A stretch of DNA of 64,000 nt from Alteromonas sp. BL110 (GCF_003443615.1 NZ_CP031967.1:186001-250000); one strand, 5' to 3'; numbered from the stretch's first letter, positions 28,004-38,812 are shown. The notes: generated by a model from the letters alone, not told the origin. Numbers and translations: made by a program.

Positions 28004-28389
28004 TTTATAGCTTTACACTTTTATTAACCTTCAACTATCAGGCATTTTGCCAAATGCAGGTACTATTGCAATGTGAGATTCATATTAAATACGCATAATT
28101 AGAAACCAATCGCCCCCGCTCCCCTTTCGCTTAACTAATTTACTCGAAATACAATGTACTAAAATATTGGTTCAAACCTCATCTAGTCAGTAATAAGCTA
28201 ACTTATTGCGGGCTAGTACTTGGTCGGGCTTAAGATAAAACATAATATTATGTGGTTGGGCTTTCTTGTGTTAACCGGCAAATTAGGCGACGCTATGACT
28301 TAGATTTAATGACCTAGGTCTATTCAACTTTCTAAACACTTTTTGACGTGTACTTAAGCTAAACAGACCTCCACAAAGCGTGAAATAAA
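28004..28389. other. Intergenic region between dapB and the cytochrome b561 gene
   Basis: 386 bases between divergent genes. AT-rich, and must hold both promoters. I see no strong hairpin, operator or RNA gene in it. Confidence 0.5.
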
Positions 28390-29091
28390 ATGACGATGCA
28401 GAAAACCCTTGTTTGGGACCTACCCACCCGCCTTTTTCATTGGCTGATTGTCGCGAGCCTATTGGCCCAATATGCCACGGTTGAGTGGCTCGAAAACAAA
28501 GTCCAGTGGCACTTCTACATAGGGTATTTTACCTTATTTCTCATTGTTTTCCGTCTAATATGGGGTGTTGTTGGCACGCGGCACGCCAGGTTCAGTAGCT
28601 TTGTTACCGGCCCTAAAAGGGTTTTTAGCTATGTCAAGACGCTGTTTAACAGGCGGTCGGAGCCTGCTATTGGGCATAACCCGCTTGGCGGCTGGTTTGT
28701 TATTGTCATGCTTGTACTGTTAACCATACAAGCCGTATCTGGGCTATTTATGACGGACGATATTTTCTTAGATGGTCCCTATCGGCAATTAGCCAGTGAA
28801 GAAACATTGGGTTTAATGAATACCCTACATCACCTTGCGTTTGACGTGTTACTTTACGTCATCGCATTGCATATAGGCGCAGTTATTTTTTACAGCATAT
28901 ATAAAAAGCAAAAATTGGTCCCCGCCATGGTGCACGGTAGTAAAGACTCGATAAATAAATCGAAGACGGCAGGTATCGCTGACTCTCGACTGTTACGCGC
29001 ACTTATTGTGGCGCTTGTTGCGGCGACTGTCGTTTATGTGGCGATTGAAGTATACCCACCCGCTCCACAAGTAAACGAATATTACTATTGA
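28390..29091 (+). CDS. Cytochrome b561-type membrane di-heme protein
   Basis: 233 residues with four core membrane helices and a fifth near the C-terminus. Likely heme ligands are the His in TRLFHWLIVASLL and in WHFYIGYFTLFLIVFRLIWG, and two in LHHLAFDVLLYVIALHIGAV. This is the bacterial cytochrome b/b6 (COG3658-like) group that passes electrons across or along the inner membrane. Members are often paired with a cytochrome c556-like protein; here one is found 5.3 kb away at 34.4 kb, not adjacent. ATG at 28390 or 28396 are equally possible. Confidence 0.87.
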   Translation: MTMQKTLVWDLPTRLFHWLIVASLLAQYATVEWLENKVQWHFYIGYFTLFLIVFRLIWGVVGTRHARFSSFVTGPKRVFSYVKTLFNRRSEPAIGHNPLGGWFVIVMLVLLTIQAVSGLFMTDDIFLDGPYRQLASEETLGLMNTLHHLAFDVLLYVIALHIGAVIFYSIYKKQKLVPAMVHGSKDSINKSKTAGIADSRLLRALIVALVAATVVYVAIEVYPPAPQVNEYYY

Positions 29092-29166
29092 GCTGCACGA
29101 CAAGGTTTTATCACTTGCTTAAAGCTAAGCAATTGATTGCGTCATAACAGACGCACCATTTCAAAA

Positions 29167-29192
29167 ATAAAGGGGCGTAAGCCCCTTTATTG
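29167..29192. terminator. Bidirectional terminator between convergent genes
   Basis: AATAAAGGGGC-GTAA-GCCCCTTTATT, an 11-bp stem rich in A and T at its base, between the cytochrome b561 gene and the acyl-CoA synthetase gene. Confidence 0.8.
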
Positions 29193-29286
29193 ATTAAAGA
29201 AAATGTAGTTGGAAACTGCATTTAGCATTCTTTACCTTAACCTTCTCTCTTTAAGCCCTTACATCTTTTTGAGGCTTGCTGTGACG

Positions 29287-31191
29287 TCATATGGAAGCCG
29301 GTTCATGCACTAATCCTTTGTCTCGCATTATCGATTCTATCTCTTCTACACTTGACGGATCATCGATAGTTGAAGGTACGGCGACAGTTTCGTTGGCGGC
29401 AATTTGGCGCAGTAGCTTTCGAAGAATTTTACCTGACCGGGTTTTCGGTAAACGGCTCACTACAATCGCTCGCTTAAAACATGCTACTGGGCCAATTTTA
29501 TCGCGAACTCGCTGAATTAAATCCTGCTCTAGCGTTTTTTCATCCACATTCACACCATCTTTTAGAAGAACAAGTCCTACCGGTAGCTGCCCTTTCAGTG
29601 CATCATTAACCCCTATCACACTGCACTCGGCAATATCTGGATGCGCCGCAAGCACTTCTTCCATTTCACCGGTCGACAAGCGGTGACCAGCGACATTAAT
29701 AACATCATCGGTACGCCCCATAATAAATACGTAACCTTCTTCATCCACATATCCGTTGTCTCCAGTACTATAGTACCCCTCAAATTCGCGTAAGTAGCCA
29801 TCGACAAACCGTTGATGATCTTGCCATATCGTAGTTAAGCAGCCTGGGGGAAGTGGTAATTGAATGGCAATAGCGCCCTTATCGCCTATTGCTTGAGGTG
29901 CATCGGGCCCTTTTAACACCTTAACGTTAAAGCCTGGTGTTGGCACACTGGACGACCCCGGTTTTGTCTTCATTGGTTCAAGCCCCATTGGATTCGAGCA
30001 AATGGGCCAGCCAGTCTCGGTTTGCCACCAATGATCGATAACGGGTACACCCACCTTTTCACTTGTCCAATAGTACGTGGGCGGGTCGAGCCGTTCACCC
30101 GCCATAAACAAAGTACGTAAACTCGATGTGTCGTAATTTGATAAAAACGTCCCTTCGGGGTCGGCTTTTCTAATTGCTCGAAACGCGGTGGGTGCAGCAA
30201 AAAGTACATTCACCTTATGAGTTTCTATCATGCGCCAAAACGCGCCGGCATCTGGCGTACCAACGGGCTTACCTTCGTATAATACAGTGGTTGCACCTTT
30301 TATTAGCGGTGCATAGACAATATAAGAGTGGCCGACGACCCAGCCGACATCCGATGCAGCCCAGAATACGTCGTCTTCACTGGTATCGTATACGGCGCCC
30401 ATTGAGTAGTGTAATGCGACTGCATGACCGCCGTTATCTCGAACCACGCCTTTGGGCTTTCCAGTTGTACCTGAAGTATAAAGAATATAAAGAGGGTCAG
30501 TTGCATCGACGGCGACGGGAGAGGCAGGCTCGCTATTGTTAGCTAAAGTGTGCCAGTCGTAATCAGTATCTTTATTTAACTCAGCAGTCAATTGCTCTCG
30601 TTGAAACAATATGCATGCCGTAGGCTTGTGCTCTGATATATTTATCGCTTCATCTACAAGAGGCTTATAGGGTAGAACTTTACTGCCTTCTATGCCGCAG
30701 GACGCTGTAACAATAGCCACTGGCTTCGCATCATCTATGCGTACAGCAAGCTCATTCGCTGCAAAACCGCCAAATACCACTGAATGAACCGCCCCTAATC
30801 GAGCACATGCAAGCATTGCGATAGCCGCCTGAGGGATCATTGGCATATAGATAATAACGCGATCGCCTTTATTGACCCCTAGGCGACACAAACCTCCAGC
30901 AAATTGTGCAACATCGGTAAGTAGTTCATTGTAAGTAAAATGCTGGGTAGTTTGCGTTACTGGTGAGTCGTAAATAAGTGCGGTTTTATCGCCACGACCA
31001 TTGTTGACGTGGTGATCCAGCGCGAGGTAACTGGTATTGAGCTGCCCTCCTCTAAACCAGTCATAATAGCCGTTTTCCGTTTTTTGGCATCCCTTCTCTG
31101 GAGGTTGAAACCACGCTATTTCGCGTGCTTGATCTAACCAAAAGTTATCTGGATGCTGGGTAGAGGCAATGTATTCATTTTTATATGTCAT
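29287..31191 (-). CDS. Acyl-CoA synthetase of the PrpE/Acs family (propionate or acetate type)
   Basis: 634 residues. ANL-family motifs in order: ILYTSGTTGKPKGVVRD (P-loop), WWQTETGWPICSN, YYSTGDNGYVDEEGYVFIMGRTDDVINVAGHR, and the catalytic Lys in LPKTRSGKILRKLLRQIA. The ASDVGWVVGHSYIVYAPLIKGATTVLYEG segment matches PrpE and ACSS3-type enzymes. It activates a short-chain acid to its acyl-CoA through an acyl-adenylate. Whether acetate or propionate is preferred cannot be read. I choose ATG 31191, seven bases after AGGA, over the GTG at 31221. Possible target of the CrbS/CrbR-like pair at 40-45 kb. Confidence 0.9.
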   Translation of the reverse strand: MTYKNEYIASTQHPDNFWLDQAREIAWFQPPEKGCQKTENGYYDWFRGGQLNTSYLALDHHVNNGRGDKTALIYDSPVTQTTQHFTYNELLTDVAQFAGGLCRLGVNKGDRVIIYMPMIPQAAIAMLACARLGAVHSVVFGGFAANELAVRIDDAKPVAIVTASCGIEGSKVLPYKPLVDEAINISEHKPTACILFQREQLTAELNKDTDYDWHTLANNSEPASPVAVDATDPLYILYTSGTTGKPKGVVRDNGGHAVALHYSMGAVYDTSEDDVFWAASDVGWVVGHSYIVYAPLIKGATTVLYEGKPVGTPDAGAFWRMIETHKVNVLFAAPTAFRAIRKADPEGTFLSNYDTSSLRTLFMAGERLDPPTYYWTSEKVGVPVIDHWWQTETGWPICSNPMGLEPMKTKPGSSSVPTPGFNVKVLKGPDAPQAIGDKGAIAIQLPLPPGCLTTIWQDHQRFVDGYLREFEGYYSTGDNGYVDEEGYVFIMGRTDDVINVAGHRLSTGEMEEVLAAHPDIAECSVIGVNDALKGQLPVGLVLLKDGVNVDEKTLEQDLIQRVRDKIGPVACFKRAIVVSRLPKTRSGKILRKLLRQIAANETVAVPSTIDDPSSVEEIESIMRDKGLVHEPASI

Positions 31192-31392
31192 ATCCATGTC
31201 CTGAGTAGGGTTTATATTCACCCTACTTCAGTTTAATCAGACATACTTATAAGACTTATGGCGTAAGTTAAATAACAATTTGATTTACATAATATTAAAT
31301 TTAAATAAACATTTACAAGCGAATAATAATACGCCGTGGATAAGCAACGCCGTCACCAATTTAAACTAGGTTACGGTTAACTAACCTTCTCT

Positions 31393-33975
31393 TCATAACT
31401 GGTTTTGCGCCTGGACAACCTTTTCACGCCACGCGTCTACGCTCATCGGCTTGTCTAAGTAATAGCCTTGAAAAGCGCTACACCCGCACGCCTTCGCTTC
31501 GTTTAATTGCCCTGTGGTTTCTATACCTTCTGCTACAGTAACAAGCTTCAGCGCCTTCGCCATATTGCAAATATTTGTGACGAGCACGTTTTTCTCTTTC
31601 GAGTTTTCTATTGCTTCAATAAAAACTTTATCAACTTTCAGTTCATTAATTGGAAGCGTTTGAAGAGAACTAAGATTTGAATCACCAATACCAAAGTCAT
31701 CAATAGATAAACTGAAACCTTGCTGCGCTAAGTCCCGTACTCTGCGCTGTATTATATTGACACCTTTTATCACTGCGCCTTCTGTCAGTTCCAATTTCAG
31801 ACACTTGTGCGCCACCCTCCACCTATTCACTATTGCAACAAATTTGCTGACAAAGTCAGCCCGTGCTAGGTGCTTCGCACTTATATTTATTGATAACTTA
31901 GTGTCTATACTTTTTGTGTGGCATTCGCTTAATAATTTACAGGCTTCATTACAAACCCATAACCCAATGTCAGCAATAAAGTCGTTCTGCTCGGCAATTG
32001 GAATAAATTCTGCGGGCATAACGACGCCAAGGTGAGGATGATGCCATCTGAGTAACACTTCAGAGCTTATAAGATTTCCATTACCACAATACTGAGGCTG
32101 AAGCTCTATAAATAACTCATTGTTGGCAATGGCTCTATTTAAAGAATGTTTTATATAGTTATAGCGGTCAATATCGCTGCCATTGATATGCGAATAGGCG
32201 TGCTCTCTCTCCTCGTCCAAATAAGCAATACCTTCATTGATGACCTTTCTAGACATTAGCTCTTTTATTTTTTTGAACGAAAAGTACTTTGGTGGAATGG
32301 CACAGCTAACCGTCTTAGTTTCAATAGCCAATGAACTATTGTGTAAAGTGATAGGAACCAAAACGTTATCTCGGAGATAATGAGCACACTGCTGGGCAGC
32401 ATTTTTCGCCGTATGGTCATCCTTAAAGTAATTTTCCAAGTGAAGAATAAAATTACCACGGTCGTATATAAAAACCCTCACGTTCAGCTGCTTACTGACG
32501 TCAAAAGCGCGAACAAAGCGGCTGGCTAATATACGTAAGATATAGTCAACTGTTGGTTCTCCAAATGCGTCTTCATACTCTTTAACATTGACAATGCTAA
32601 CCTGCATAAAAACAGAAAGCGCCTTCTCAGACGATGCTAATGCAGCTTTCTCTAAAAGGTATTGCTCAAAATGATAAAGGTTTGAAAGGCCGGTTAAAGG
32701 GTCTGTTAACGCTAACTGTCTAAAGCGATCTACTTCAAAATGCAAATTTGAAACGCTGCGAATACTAGCAATCACTAACTCTTGATTATGTACCTTACAT
32801 GCTCTTAAGCTTACGTCGCACGCTATTCTCTTACCGTTTTTGTGACGTAAGCATTCGTTTATGGTCTTAATCTCGGAGCAACGCTCCACTCCTTCGCCTA
32901 AATTTAACAGGTAGGAAGTCTCACCCCTATTTTGAACTTTTGTCGCTAGTAGCTTAATGTCTTGACCTATCAATTCTTCTGGCTGAAAACCCAATACAGA
33001 AGCAACAGGTTCGTTTGCTGATAGTATGGTGCCACTTTTGTCAATACTAAGCACAATGCTATCAACACCATTCAAAATACTTGTTAGATAGTCTGTGTAA
33101 TTTTGTTGAGAATCAGAAAGTCGCTGAGTTTCCGTTTCATCCTGGACGACACCGTATAATCGAGTTAGTTTTAAACCAAGACTAGGTTGACACTCGACCT
33201 GCAAAAATACGGTTAATTTTATATTTTTAGTTCGTCCTTGTTTATCGGTAATAGTGATGTGCTTGGCAAAATGACTATGTTTCTTTATTGCTTTAAAAAT
33301 TCGTTGTTTAAGGGCAACTCTATCTTCAAAAGAAATGACTTCGAGTACATCTTGTAGGCTAATGCTTTTTGAATGCAGCAGTCCCAGCAAGCTTCTCATG
33401 ATTTGAGTAGAGGAAAACGCGCCTGTAAATCTGTCTATTTGCCACGCGCCTACTTTTGAAATAGCGCTTACTTCTTCAAGAAGCGACAACTGCTCTGATA
33501 ACTTATCTGAATAAGGATGCCTAGCAAGCTCAGAAAGGTAGTTTAATTCGACCTTCTGGCGCAGAATATCCATGTAGGTATGCTGATGCGCATTTAAGTT
33601 GCTGCTTTTCACAAACGTGAGCACAACTCCCAACATCTCATTTTGCATATCTCTCACAGTTGCAACAACAACATAGTGTTCACGAAAATGTTCGAGCGAT
33701 TGAGGTAAAGTAAAATCTCTTACCGGTAAAGGCGCGCTCATAGGTGTCAAAGGCAGCATAAGTAGCATATGAGGCGGGAAAACGATACGGTGTGACTCGA
33801 GTTCCGAGTGTTCATTATCGCTTGCAATAATGGTGGCGCGACCACTATTCGGGTTTACTGAAACCAACAATATACAAAGCGACTCTGTTTTATTCCTACT
33901 TTCAGTCAATAACACAGAAATAGTATTCTGCGTTGTCCGCATTGTGGAAAGCATACGCTCACTGCGTAAATCCAT
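31393..33975 (-). CDS. PAS-GGDEF-EAL protein, probable c-di-GMP phosphodiesterase
   Basis: 860 residues, no membrane helices. The N-terminal 280 residues form an unassigned sensor region with a PAS-like fold near 180-280. A clear PAS domain lies near 295-410, a GGDEF domain near 425-560 and an EAL domain near 610-855. The GGDEF signature is replaced by GEPTVDY, so cyclase activity is unlikely. The EAL domain keeps its metal and catalytic residues: EVLLRW, NISAKH, ELTEG, IDDFGIG, ELKVDK, VAEGIET and FQGYY. It should degrade c-di-GMP under control of its sensor domains. Confidence 0.93.
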   Translation of the reverse strand: MDLRSERMLSTMRTTQNTISVLLTESRNKTESLCILLVSVNPNSGRATIIASDNEHSELESHRIVFPPHMLLMLPLTPMSAPLPVRDFTLPQSLEHFREHYVVVATVRDMQNEMLGVVLTFVKSSNLNAHQHTYMDILRQKVELNYLSELARHPYSDKLSEQLSLLEEVSAISKVGAWQIDRFTGAFSSTQIMRSLLGLLHSKSISLQDVLEVISFEDRVALKQRIFKAIKKHSHFAKHITITDKQGRTKNIKLTVFLQVECQPSLGLKLTRLYGVVQDETETQRLSDSQQNYTDYLTSILNGVDSIVLSIDKSGTILSANEPVASVLGFQPEELIGQDIKLLATKVQNRGETSYLLNLGEGVERCSEIKTINECLRHKNGKRIACDVSLRACKVHNQELVIASIRSVSNLHFEVDRFRQLALTDPLTGLSNLYHFEQYLLEKAALASSEKALSVFMQVSIVNVKEYEDAFGEPTVDYILRILASRFVRAFDVSKQLNVRVFIYDRGNFILHLENYFKDDHTAKNAAQQCAHYLRDNVLVPITLHNSSLAIETKTVSCAIPPKYFSFKKIKELMSRKVINEGIAYLDEEREHAYSHINGSDIDRYNYIKHSLNRAIANNELFIELQPQYCGNGNLISSEVLLRWHHPHLGVVMPAEFIPIAEQNDFIADIGLWVCNEACKLLSECHTKSIDTKLSINISAKHLARADFVSKFVAIVNRWRVAHKCLKLELTEGAVIKGVNIIQRRVRDLAQQGFSLSIDDFGIGDSNLSSLQTLPINELKVDKVFIEAIENSKEKNVLVTNICNMAKALKLVTVAEGIETTGQLNEAKACGCSAFQGYYLDKPMSVDAWREKVVQAQNQL

Positions 33976-34438
33976 CTAATAAGGTCCTCAAAACCAATAA
34001 AACTCGCATACAAAAGCGCCTCCCCCATAGATATAGCTGAGCAGGTGGAGCATTGTCGACGCTTTAACGCTTCGTTATTTTCCAACAGTGACACGTTACC
34101 TTATAAAAATGCTTTTTAGGTGCATTTGTAGGTAAGATAGTTATCGTGAATATGGGTTATTAATACGTCAGTATTTCATCTACAAACATAGACAAAAACT
34201 GTTCAAATTTCCAGCACGCCGTGCACAATGTGTACACAAATCTGCCTAAACCGAAGAGGCTGAACTAAGAAGACTGAAAATTAGCGTTTGCTATCTGGCG
34301 TAATTGTATAAAACGATAATTCAAATATTATTAAACCTTAGCAAGTTTACTGAAAGAACGGGGGCTGGAAGGATGGGTACTGAAGGGATAAGTGCTGTTG
34401 AACAGTGATAAAGCACTGACGTCAACAGCACCTAAAAT
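33976..34438. other. Intergenic region between the EAL gene and the cytochrome c gene
   Basis: 463 bases. It contains a nested inverted repeat at 34392-34431, reported separately, and a short imperfect palindrome GTGCACA-ATG-TGTACAC at 34221-34237. It should hold the promoter of the EAL gene. No RNA gene or ORF is supported. Confidence 0.5.
34392..34431. repeat. Nested inverted repeat after the cytochrome c gene
   Basis: GTGCTGTTGA and TCAACAGCAC are perfect 10-bp arms. Inside them CAGTG and CACTG form a second stem. It lies 8 bases after the cytochrome stop; no T-run follows on the minus strand, so it may stabilise the mRNA end rather than terminate. Confidence 0.7.
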
Positions 34439-34921
34439 TTAGTCTTTTTTGTAGTCATCGTGACAAGATTTACAGCTTGCACCTATCTTGCCGATAGCAC
34501 CGCGATACGCGCTCTTGTCACCTGCTTCCACTGCAGCTTGTAGACCTTGTGCTGCCGTTTTAAGTGCCATCACTTTTTTTTCTACATCTGAGAAGTTTTC
34601 CCAAATCTCATCTTTCGCACCTGTGTCTACGTCGAATTTACGTGTATCGACAGCTAAATAGTCGCCCATCATGTCGGCAAGTTGTTCAAGACGTACAGCA
34701 TTGGTTTGCATCACGCTTTCATCAAATGGAAGTGCGCCTTTTGCCATACCGCCCAATGGACCCATGTTGCTACGAACTAACTGAAAGACAGCCTGACGGT
34801 ACTGAGTTGCTGCTTTAGCGTGCTTTTCAGAAGAAGCTTCAGTGACTTCAGCTAACGCTGAGCCTGAAATTACTGCACCAACGGTTGCTGCTACGATCAT
34901 CGCTTTATTGAATAGTCTCAT
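34439..34921 (-). CDS. Periplasmic c-type cytochrome, cytochrome c556/c' type
   Basis: 160 residues. A signal peptide of about 24 residues ends ISGSALA-EVT. The mature part is all-helical with a single heme site near the C-terminus, ASCKSCHDDYKKD (Cys-x-x-Cys-His), the hallmark of the four-helix cytochrome c'/c556 group. Electron carrier or gas-binding heme protein in the periplasm. Its natural partner may be the b561-type protein at 28.4 kb. Confidence 0.92.
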   Translation of the reverse strand: MRLFNKAMIVAATVGAVISGSALAEVTEASSEKHAKAATQYRQAVFQLVRSNMGPLGGMAKGALPFDESVMQTNAVRLEQLADMMGDYLAVDTRKFDVDTGAKDEIWENFSDVEKKVMALKTAAQGLQAAVEAGDKSAYRGAIGKIGASCKSCHDDYKKD

Positions 34922-35093
34922 GCCTGTTCCCTTTTTTTTGAATACTGGTTATCTACTTTTAAGTTTGTAGATATTTTACCTTTTACTTATAAGCCTATCG
35001 TGACGAATAGTTCGTTTTAGCGCAAGAAATTTAACGGTGAACAAACGCTTTCAAGGGATTAGCCGCGCGTAACCCTGCTTTCAATACATATTC
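34922..35093. other. Promoter region of the cytochrome c gene
   Basis: 172 bases upstream of the cytochrome gene, leading into the repeat block at 35094. Nothing specific is recognised. Confidence 0.4.
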
Positions 35094-35385
35094 AAATGAA
35101 AAAGGGACACGCACTTACTATACCTTTACAAAGTACAGTTTTGGACAGACACACGCCCTACTCTCACAAAGTAGAGATTCGGACAGACACTCGCCTTACT
35201 TCCATAACGAATGAAAAAGGGACACGCACTTACTATACCTTTACAAAGTACAGTTTTGGACAGACACACGCCCTACTCTCACAAAGTAGAGATTCGGACA
35301 GACACTCGCCTTACTTCCATAAAGTACAGGTTCGAACGACACCCGCCCTACTTCCATAAAGTACAGATTCGGACAGACACTCAAT
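35094..35385. repeat. Tandem/duplicated repeat block with GGACAGACAC core
   Basis: A 113-bp stretch (35095-35207) is repeated exactly at 35210-35322, offset 115 bp. Inside and after it lie degenerate copies of a roughly 38-bp unit with consensus ACACTCGCC, TACTTCCATAAAG, TACAGATTCGGACAG. Short open frames across it look like a by-product of the repeats. It stands between the dnaJ terminator and the cytochrome c promoter. Confidence 0.92.
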
Positions 35386-35453
35386 ATTATCTTGTTTACA
35401 GAGTAAACCCGTCTTAACAAATTGCAGTTTTAGCAAATATATACTCAGATACG

Positions 35454-35478
35454 AAAAAGCCCTCTCAGGGAGGGCTTT
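35454..35478 (-). terminator. Intrinsic terminator after dnaJ
   Basis: On the minus strand AAAGCCCTC-CCTGA-GAGGGCTTTTT, a 9-bp stem with a T-run, 22 bases after the dnaJ stop. Confidence 0.9.
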
Positions 35479-35499
35479 GAAACTTAAATAAGTGCAAAA

Positions 35500-36633
35500 C
35501 TAGTTGGTTAAGTCGTCAAAGAATTTCTTCACGCCATCGAAGAAACCTTGCGCTTTCGGGCTGTGCTTGCTTGACGCCTTACCCATAGACTCTTCTAGCT
35601 CTTGCAGTAGCTCTTTTTGGCGCGATGACAAGTTTACCGGTGTTTCAACCACAACCTTACACATCAAGTCGCCCATAGCACCACTTCGCACTGACTTAAC
35701 GCCTTTGCCGCGTAAGCGGAACATACGTCCAGTCTGTGTCTCGGCACTAATTTTTAGCTTAACTTTGCCGTCCAAAGTAGGGACTTCAAGTTCGCCACCA
35801 AGTGCTGCTGTAGTAAAGCTTAGCGGTACTTCACAGTAAAGGTTGTTACCGTCACGTTTAAAGATGTCGTGTTCGCGAACGTGTACTTGCACGTACAAGT
35901 CACCTGCTGGCGCACCGTTCTCGCCCGCTTCGCCTTCGCCAGAAAGACGAATACGGTCACCTGTATCTACGCCCGCTGGAATCTTAACGTTAAGAGTCTT
36001 GGTCTTTTCTTTACGACCATGGCCGTGACAGCTGTTACAAGGATCTTCAATAATTTTACCCTTGCCTGAACATGTCGGACAGGTTTGCTGCACAGCAAAG
36101 AAACCTTGGCGCATTTGAACCTGGCCGTTACCGTGACAGGTTGGACAGGTTTTAGGTGAAGAACCTTTTTTCGCACCTGACCCATCACACACATCGCATT
36201 CAACCAGCGTAGGTACACGAATATCAACGCTCTTACCGCGCACCGCTTCTTCTAAACTAAGCTCTAGGTTGTAACGTAGGTCTGACCCTTGACGAGCACG
36301 CGACTGACGTCCACCTCGGCCACCGCCGCCAAAGATATCACCAAAAACGTCGCCAAAGATATCGCCGAAGTCGGCACCACCACCGAAGCCGCCGCCACCA
36401 CGGTTTGGATCAACACCCGCGTGGCCGTATTGGTCGTATGCTGCACGCTTCTGCGAATCTGACAGAATTTCGTAGGCTTCCTGGATTTCTTTAAACTTAT
36501 CTTCCAGGCCTTTATCGCCTTGCGTACGGTCAGGGTGATACTTCATCGCAAGCTTTTTGTACGCTTTTTTAATTTCGCGGTCGCCTGCGCTTCTATCTAC
36601 CCCGAGTACTTCGTAGTAGTCTCGTTTCGACAT
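35500..36633 (-). CDS. dnaJ: Chaperone DnaJ (Hsp40)
   Basis: 377 residues, class I. J domain (residues 1-70) with the HPD motif in [11 protein letters not shown]; Gly/Phe-rich linker ([20 protein letters not shown] and on); four Cys-x-x-Cys-x-Gly-x-Gly zinc motifs ([42 protein letters not shown]); then the substrate-binding C-terminal domains. It delivers clients to DnaK and stimulates its ATPase. It follows dnaK by 212 bases that contain two hairpins. Confidence 0.98.
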   Translation of the reverse strand: MSKRDYYEVLGVDRSAGDREIKKAYKKLAMKYHPDRTQGDKGLEDKFKEIQEAYEILSDSQKRAAYDQYGHAGVDPNRGGGGFGGGADFGDIFGDVFGDIFGGGGRGGRQSRARQGSDLRYNLELSLEEAVRGKSVDIRVPTLVECDVCDGSGAKKGSSPKTCPTCHGNGQVQMRQGFFAVQQTCPTCSGKGKIIEDPCNSCHGHGRKEKTKTLNVKIPAGVDTGDRIRLSGEGEAGENGAPAGDLYVQVHVREHDIFKRDGNNLYCEVPLSFTTAALGGELEVPTLDGKVKLKISAETQTGRMFRLRGKGVKSVRSGAMGDLMCKVVVETPVNLSSRQKELLQELEESMGKASSKHSPKAQGFFDGVKKFFDDLTN

Positions 36634-36765
36634 ATCGTTTACATATCCTACTTTTTGTCGACCAGCATATAATGCTCGCCGAATCTACATCTGACTGTTG
36701 TGAAAATAACCTGATTAGACATTTATTAACGCCAAATTATTTACACCAAGTTATTTACACAACAA

Positions 36766-36833
36766 AGGCGCAACAAGAAATTCCTGATGCGCCTGAACTG
36801 CTTAAACGGCCCGCTACTTTGAATTAACGGGCC
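36766..36833 (-). terminator. Two hairpins between dnaK and dnaJ
   Basis: First in transcript order is GGCCCG..CGGGCC (36833-36808), just after the dnaK stop. Next is AGGCGCA..TGCGCCT (36794-36766), followed by TTTGTTG. Both have 12-15 base loops and poor T-runs, so partial termination or mRNA end protection is likely, giving less dnaJ than dnaK message. Confidence 0.5.
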
Positions 36834-36845
36834 TGACACAACAGT

Positions 36846-38774
36846 TTACTTCTTGTCGTCGTCTTTCACTTCTTCAAATTCTGCGTCAACAACGTCGTCG
36901 TTTGCTTGACCAGAAGAAGCTTGCTGCTCAGCGCCTTCCGCGCCGCCAGCTGCTGCTTGTTGAGCTTGCGCCGCTTCCATCAGCTTGCTAGACGCTTGAA
37001 TAAGTTCTTGCGTTTTCGCTTCGATTTCTGCTTTGTCTTCGCCTTTAGACGCTGTTTCTAGCGCAGTAAGGGCTTCTTCAATTGGCGCTTTGTCTTCTGC
37101 ACTTAGTGCGTCGCCAACTTCTTCAAGCTGCTTACGTGTAGCGTGGATCATACCATCAGCTTGGTTGCGCGCTTGAATTAGCTCTTCAAACTTCGCATCA
37201 GCTTCTTTGTTCGCTTCTGCGTCTGCTACCATTTTTTCTACTTCTTCATCACTTAGGCCTGAAGAAGCTTTGATAGTGATCTTCTGCTCTTTACCTGTGT
37301 CTTTATCTTTCGCAGACACGTGTAGGATACCGTCAGCATCTAGGTCGAAGGTTACTTCGATTTGCGGCACACCACGCGCTGCTGGGCGAATACCTTCAAG
37401 GTTGAACTGACCAAGAGACTTGTTGCCGCTTGATTGCTTACGCTCACCCTGTAGTACGTGTACGGTAACCGCAGACTGGTTGTCTTCCGCTGTCGAGAAG
37501 GTTTGCGACTTCTTAGTAGGAATAGTCGTGTTTTTCTCGATTAGCGCAGTCATTACGCCACCCATTGTCTCGATACCTAGAGACAGAGGCGTAACGTCTA
37601 GAAGTAGTACGTCTTTAACATCACCAGAAAGTACACCACCTTGAATTGCCGCACCTACCGCTACTGCTTCATCAGGGTTAACGTCTTTACGTGGCTCTTT
37701 GCCGAAGAACTCAGTTACATACTTCTGCACAAGCGGCATACGCGTTTGACCACCAACAAGGATGATGTCGTTGATATCGCCTACAGATAGGTCTGAATCA
37801 GCTAGTGCTTGCTTAAGTGGGTTAAGCGAGTTTTTCACTAGGTCTTCAACCAAAGACTCAAGTTTTGCACGAGTAAGCTTAATGGCTAAGTGCTTAGGAC
37901 CTGTTGCATCAGCTGTGATGTAAGGCAGGTTAACTTCTGTCTGTTGTGAAGAAGAAAGCTCAATTTTCGCTTTTTCGCCGGCTTCTTTAAGACGCTGCAT
38001 AGCAAGTGGGTCTTTACGAAGGTCGATGCCTTGATCTTTCTTGAACTCTTCAACTAAGTAGTTGATAACACGGTTATCGAAGTCTTCACCACCAAGGTGT
38101 GTGTCACCGTTAGTCGCTAGTACTTCAAACGTGTGCTCGCCGTCTACTTCATCGATTTCGATGATAGAGATATCGAAGGTACCACCACCTAAGTCGTATA
38201 CCGCAACAACGTTATCGCCTTGCTTCTTGTCCATGCCGTAAGCAAGAGCAGCAGCAGTAGGCTCGTTGATGATACGCTTAACTTCAAGACCTGCAATACG
38301 ACCCGCGTCTTTAGTTGCTTGACGCTGTGAATCGTTAAAATAAGCAGGAACAGTAATTACTGCACCAGTTACTTCTTCGCCAAGATAGTCTTCAGCGGTC
38401 TTCTTCATTTTCTTAAGCACTTCGGCAGAAATCTGAGGAGGCGCCATTTTCTCGCCCTTCGCTTCTACCCATGCATCACCGTTATCAGCACCTACAATTT
38501 TGAAAGGCATGATGTCGATGTCGCGTTGTACTTCTTTATCTTGGAAGCGTCGACCAATTAGACGCTTGATAGCGAATAGCGTGTTCTCAGGGTTCGTTAC
38601 CGCCTGACGCTTCGCTGATTGACCTACAAGCGTTTCACCATCGTTTGTATAAGCGATGATTGAAGGGGTTGTACGATCGCCTTCCGCGTTTTCAATTACG
38701 CGAGGTTTGTCGCCGTCTAGAACTGCGACACATGAATTCGTTGTACCTAAATCGATACCAATGATTCTACCCAT
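36846..38774 (-). CDS. dnaK: Chaperone DnaK (Hsp70)
   Basis: 642 residues. Nucleotide-binding domain starts [20 protein letters not shown], with [32 protein letters not shown] and [13 protein letters not shown]. The substrate-binding domain follows from about residue 390 ([18 protein letters not shown]), with a helical lid and an acidic C-terminus ending [15 protein letters not shown]. Central foldase, acting with DnaJ, GrpE and the Hsp20 holdase also encoded here. GGAGA precedes the ATG. Confidence 0.99.
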   Translation of the reverse strand: MGRIIGIDLGTTNSCVAVLDGDKPRVIENAEGDRTTPSIIAYTNDGETLVGQSAKRQAVTNPENTLFAIKRLIGRRFQDKEVQRDIDIMPFKIVGADNGDAWVEAKGEKMAPPQISAEVLKKMKKTAEDYLGEEVTGAVITVPAYFNDSQRQATKDAGRIAGLEVKRIINEPTAAALAYGMDKKQGDNVVAVYDLGGGTFDISIIEIDEVDGEHTFEVLATNGDTHLGGEDFDNRVINYLVEEFKKDQGIDLRKDPLAMQRLKEAGEKAKIELSSSQQTEVNLPYITADATGPKHLAIKLTRAKLESLVEDLVKNSLNPLKQALADSDLSVGDINDIILVGGQTRMPLVQKYVTEFFGKEPRKDVNPDEAVAVGAAIQGGVLSGDVKDVLLLDVTPLSLGIETMGGVMTALIEKNTTIPTKKSQTFSTAEDNQSAVTVHVLQGERKQSSGNKSLGQFNLEGIRPAARGVPQIEVTFDLDADGILHVSAKDKDTGKEQKITIKASSGLSDEEVEKMVADAEANKEADAKFEELIQARNQADGMIHATRKQLEEVGDALSAEDKAPIEEALTALETASKGEDKAEIEAKTQELIQASSKLMEAAQAQQAAAGGAEGAEQQASSGQANDDVVDAEFEEVKDDDKK

Positions 38775-38812
38775 TTCGTGTCTCCGAATGATTTTCTTAA
38801 TACTGTACTTTT

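Noticed and set aside
35096..35417. Short open frames across the 38-bp repeats
   Set aside because: They follow the duplication, have no ribosome sites and begin at repeat-internal ATGs.
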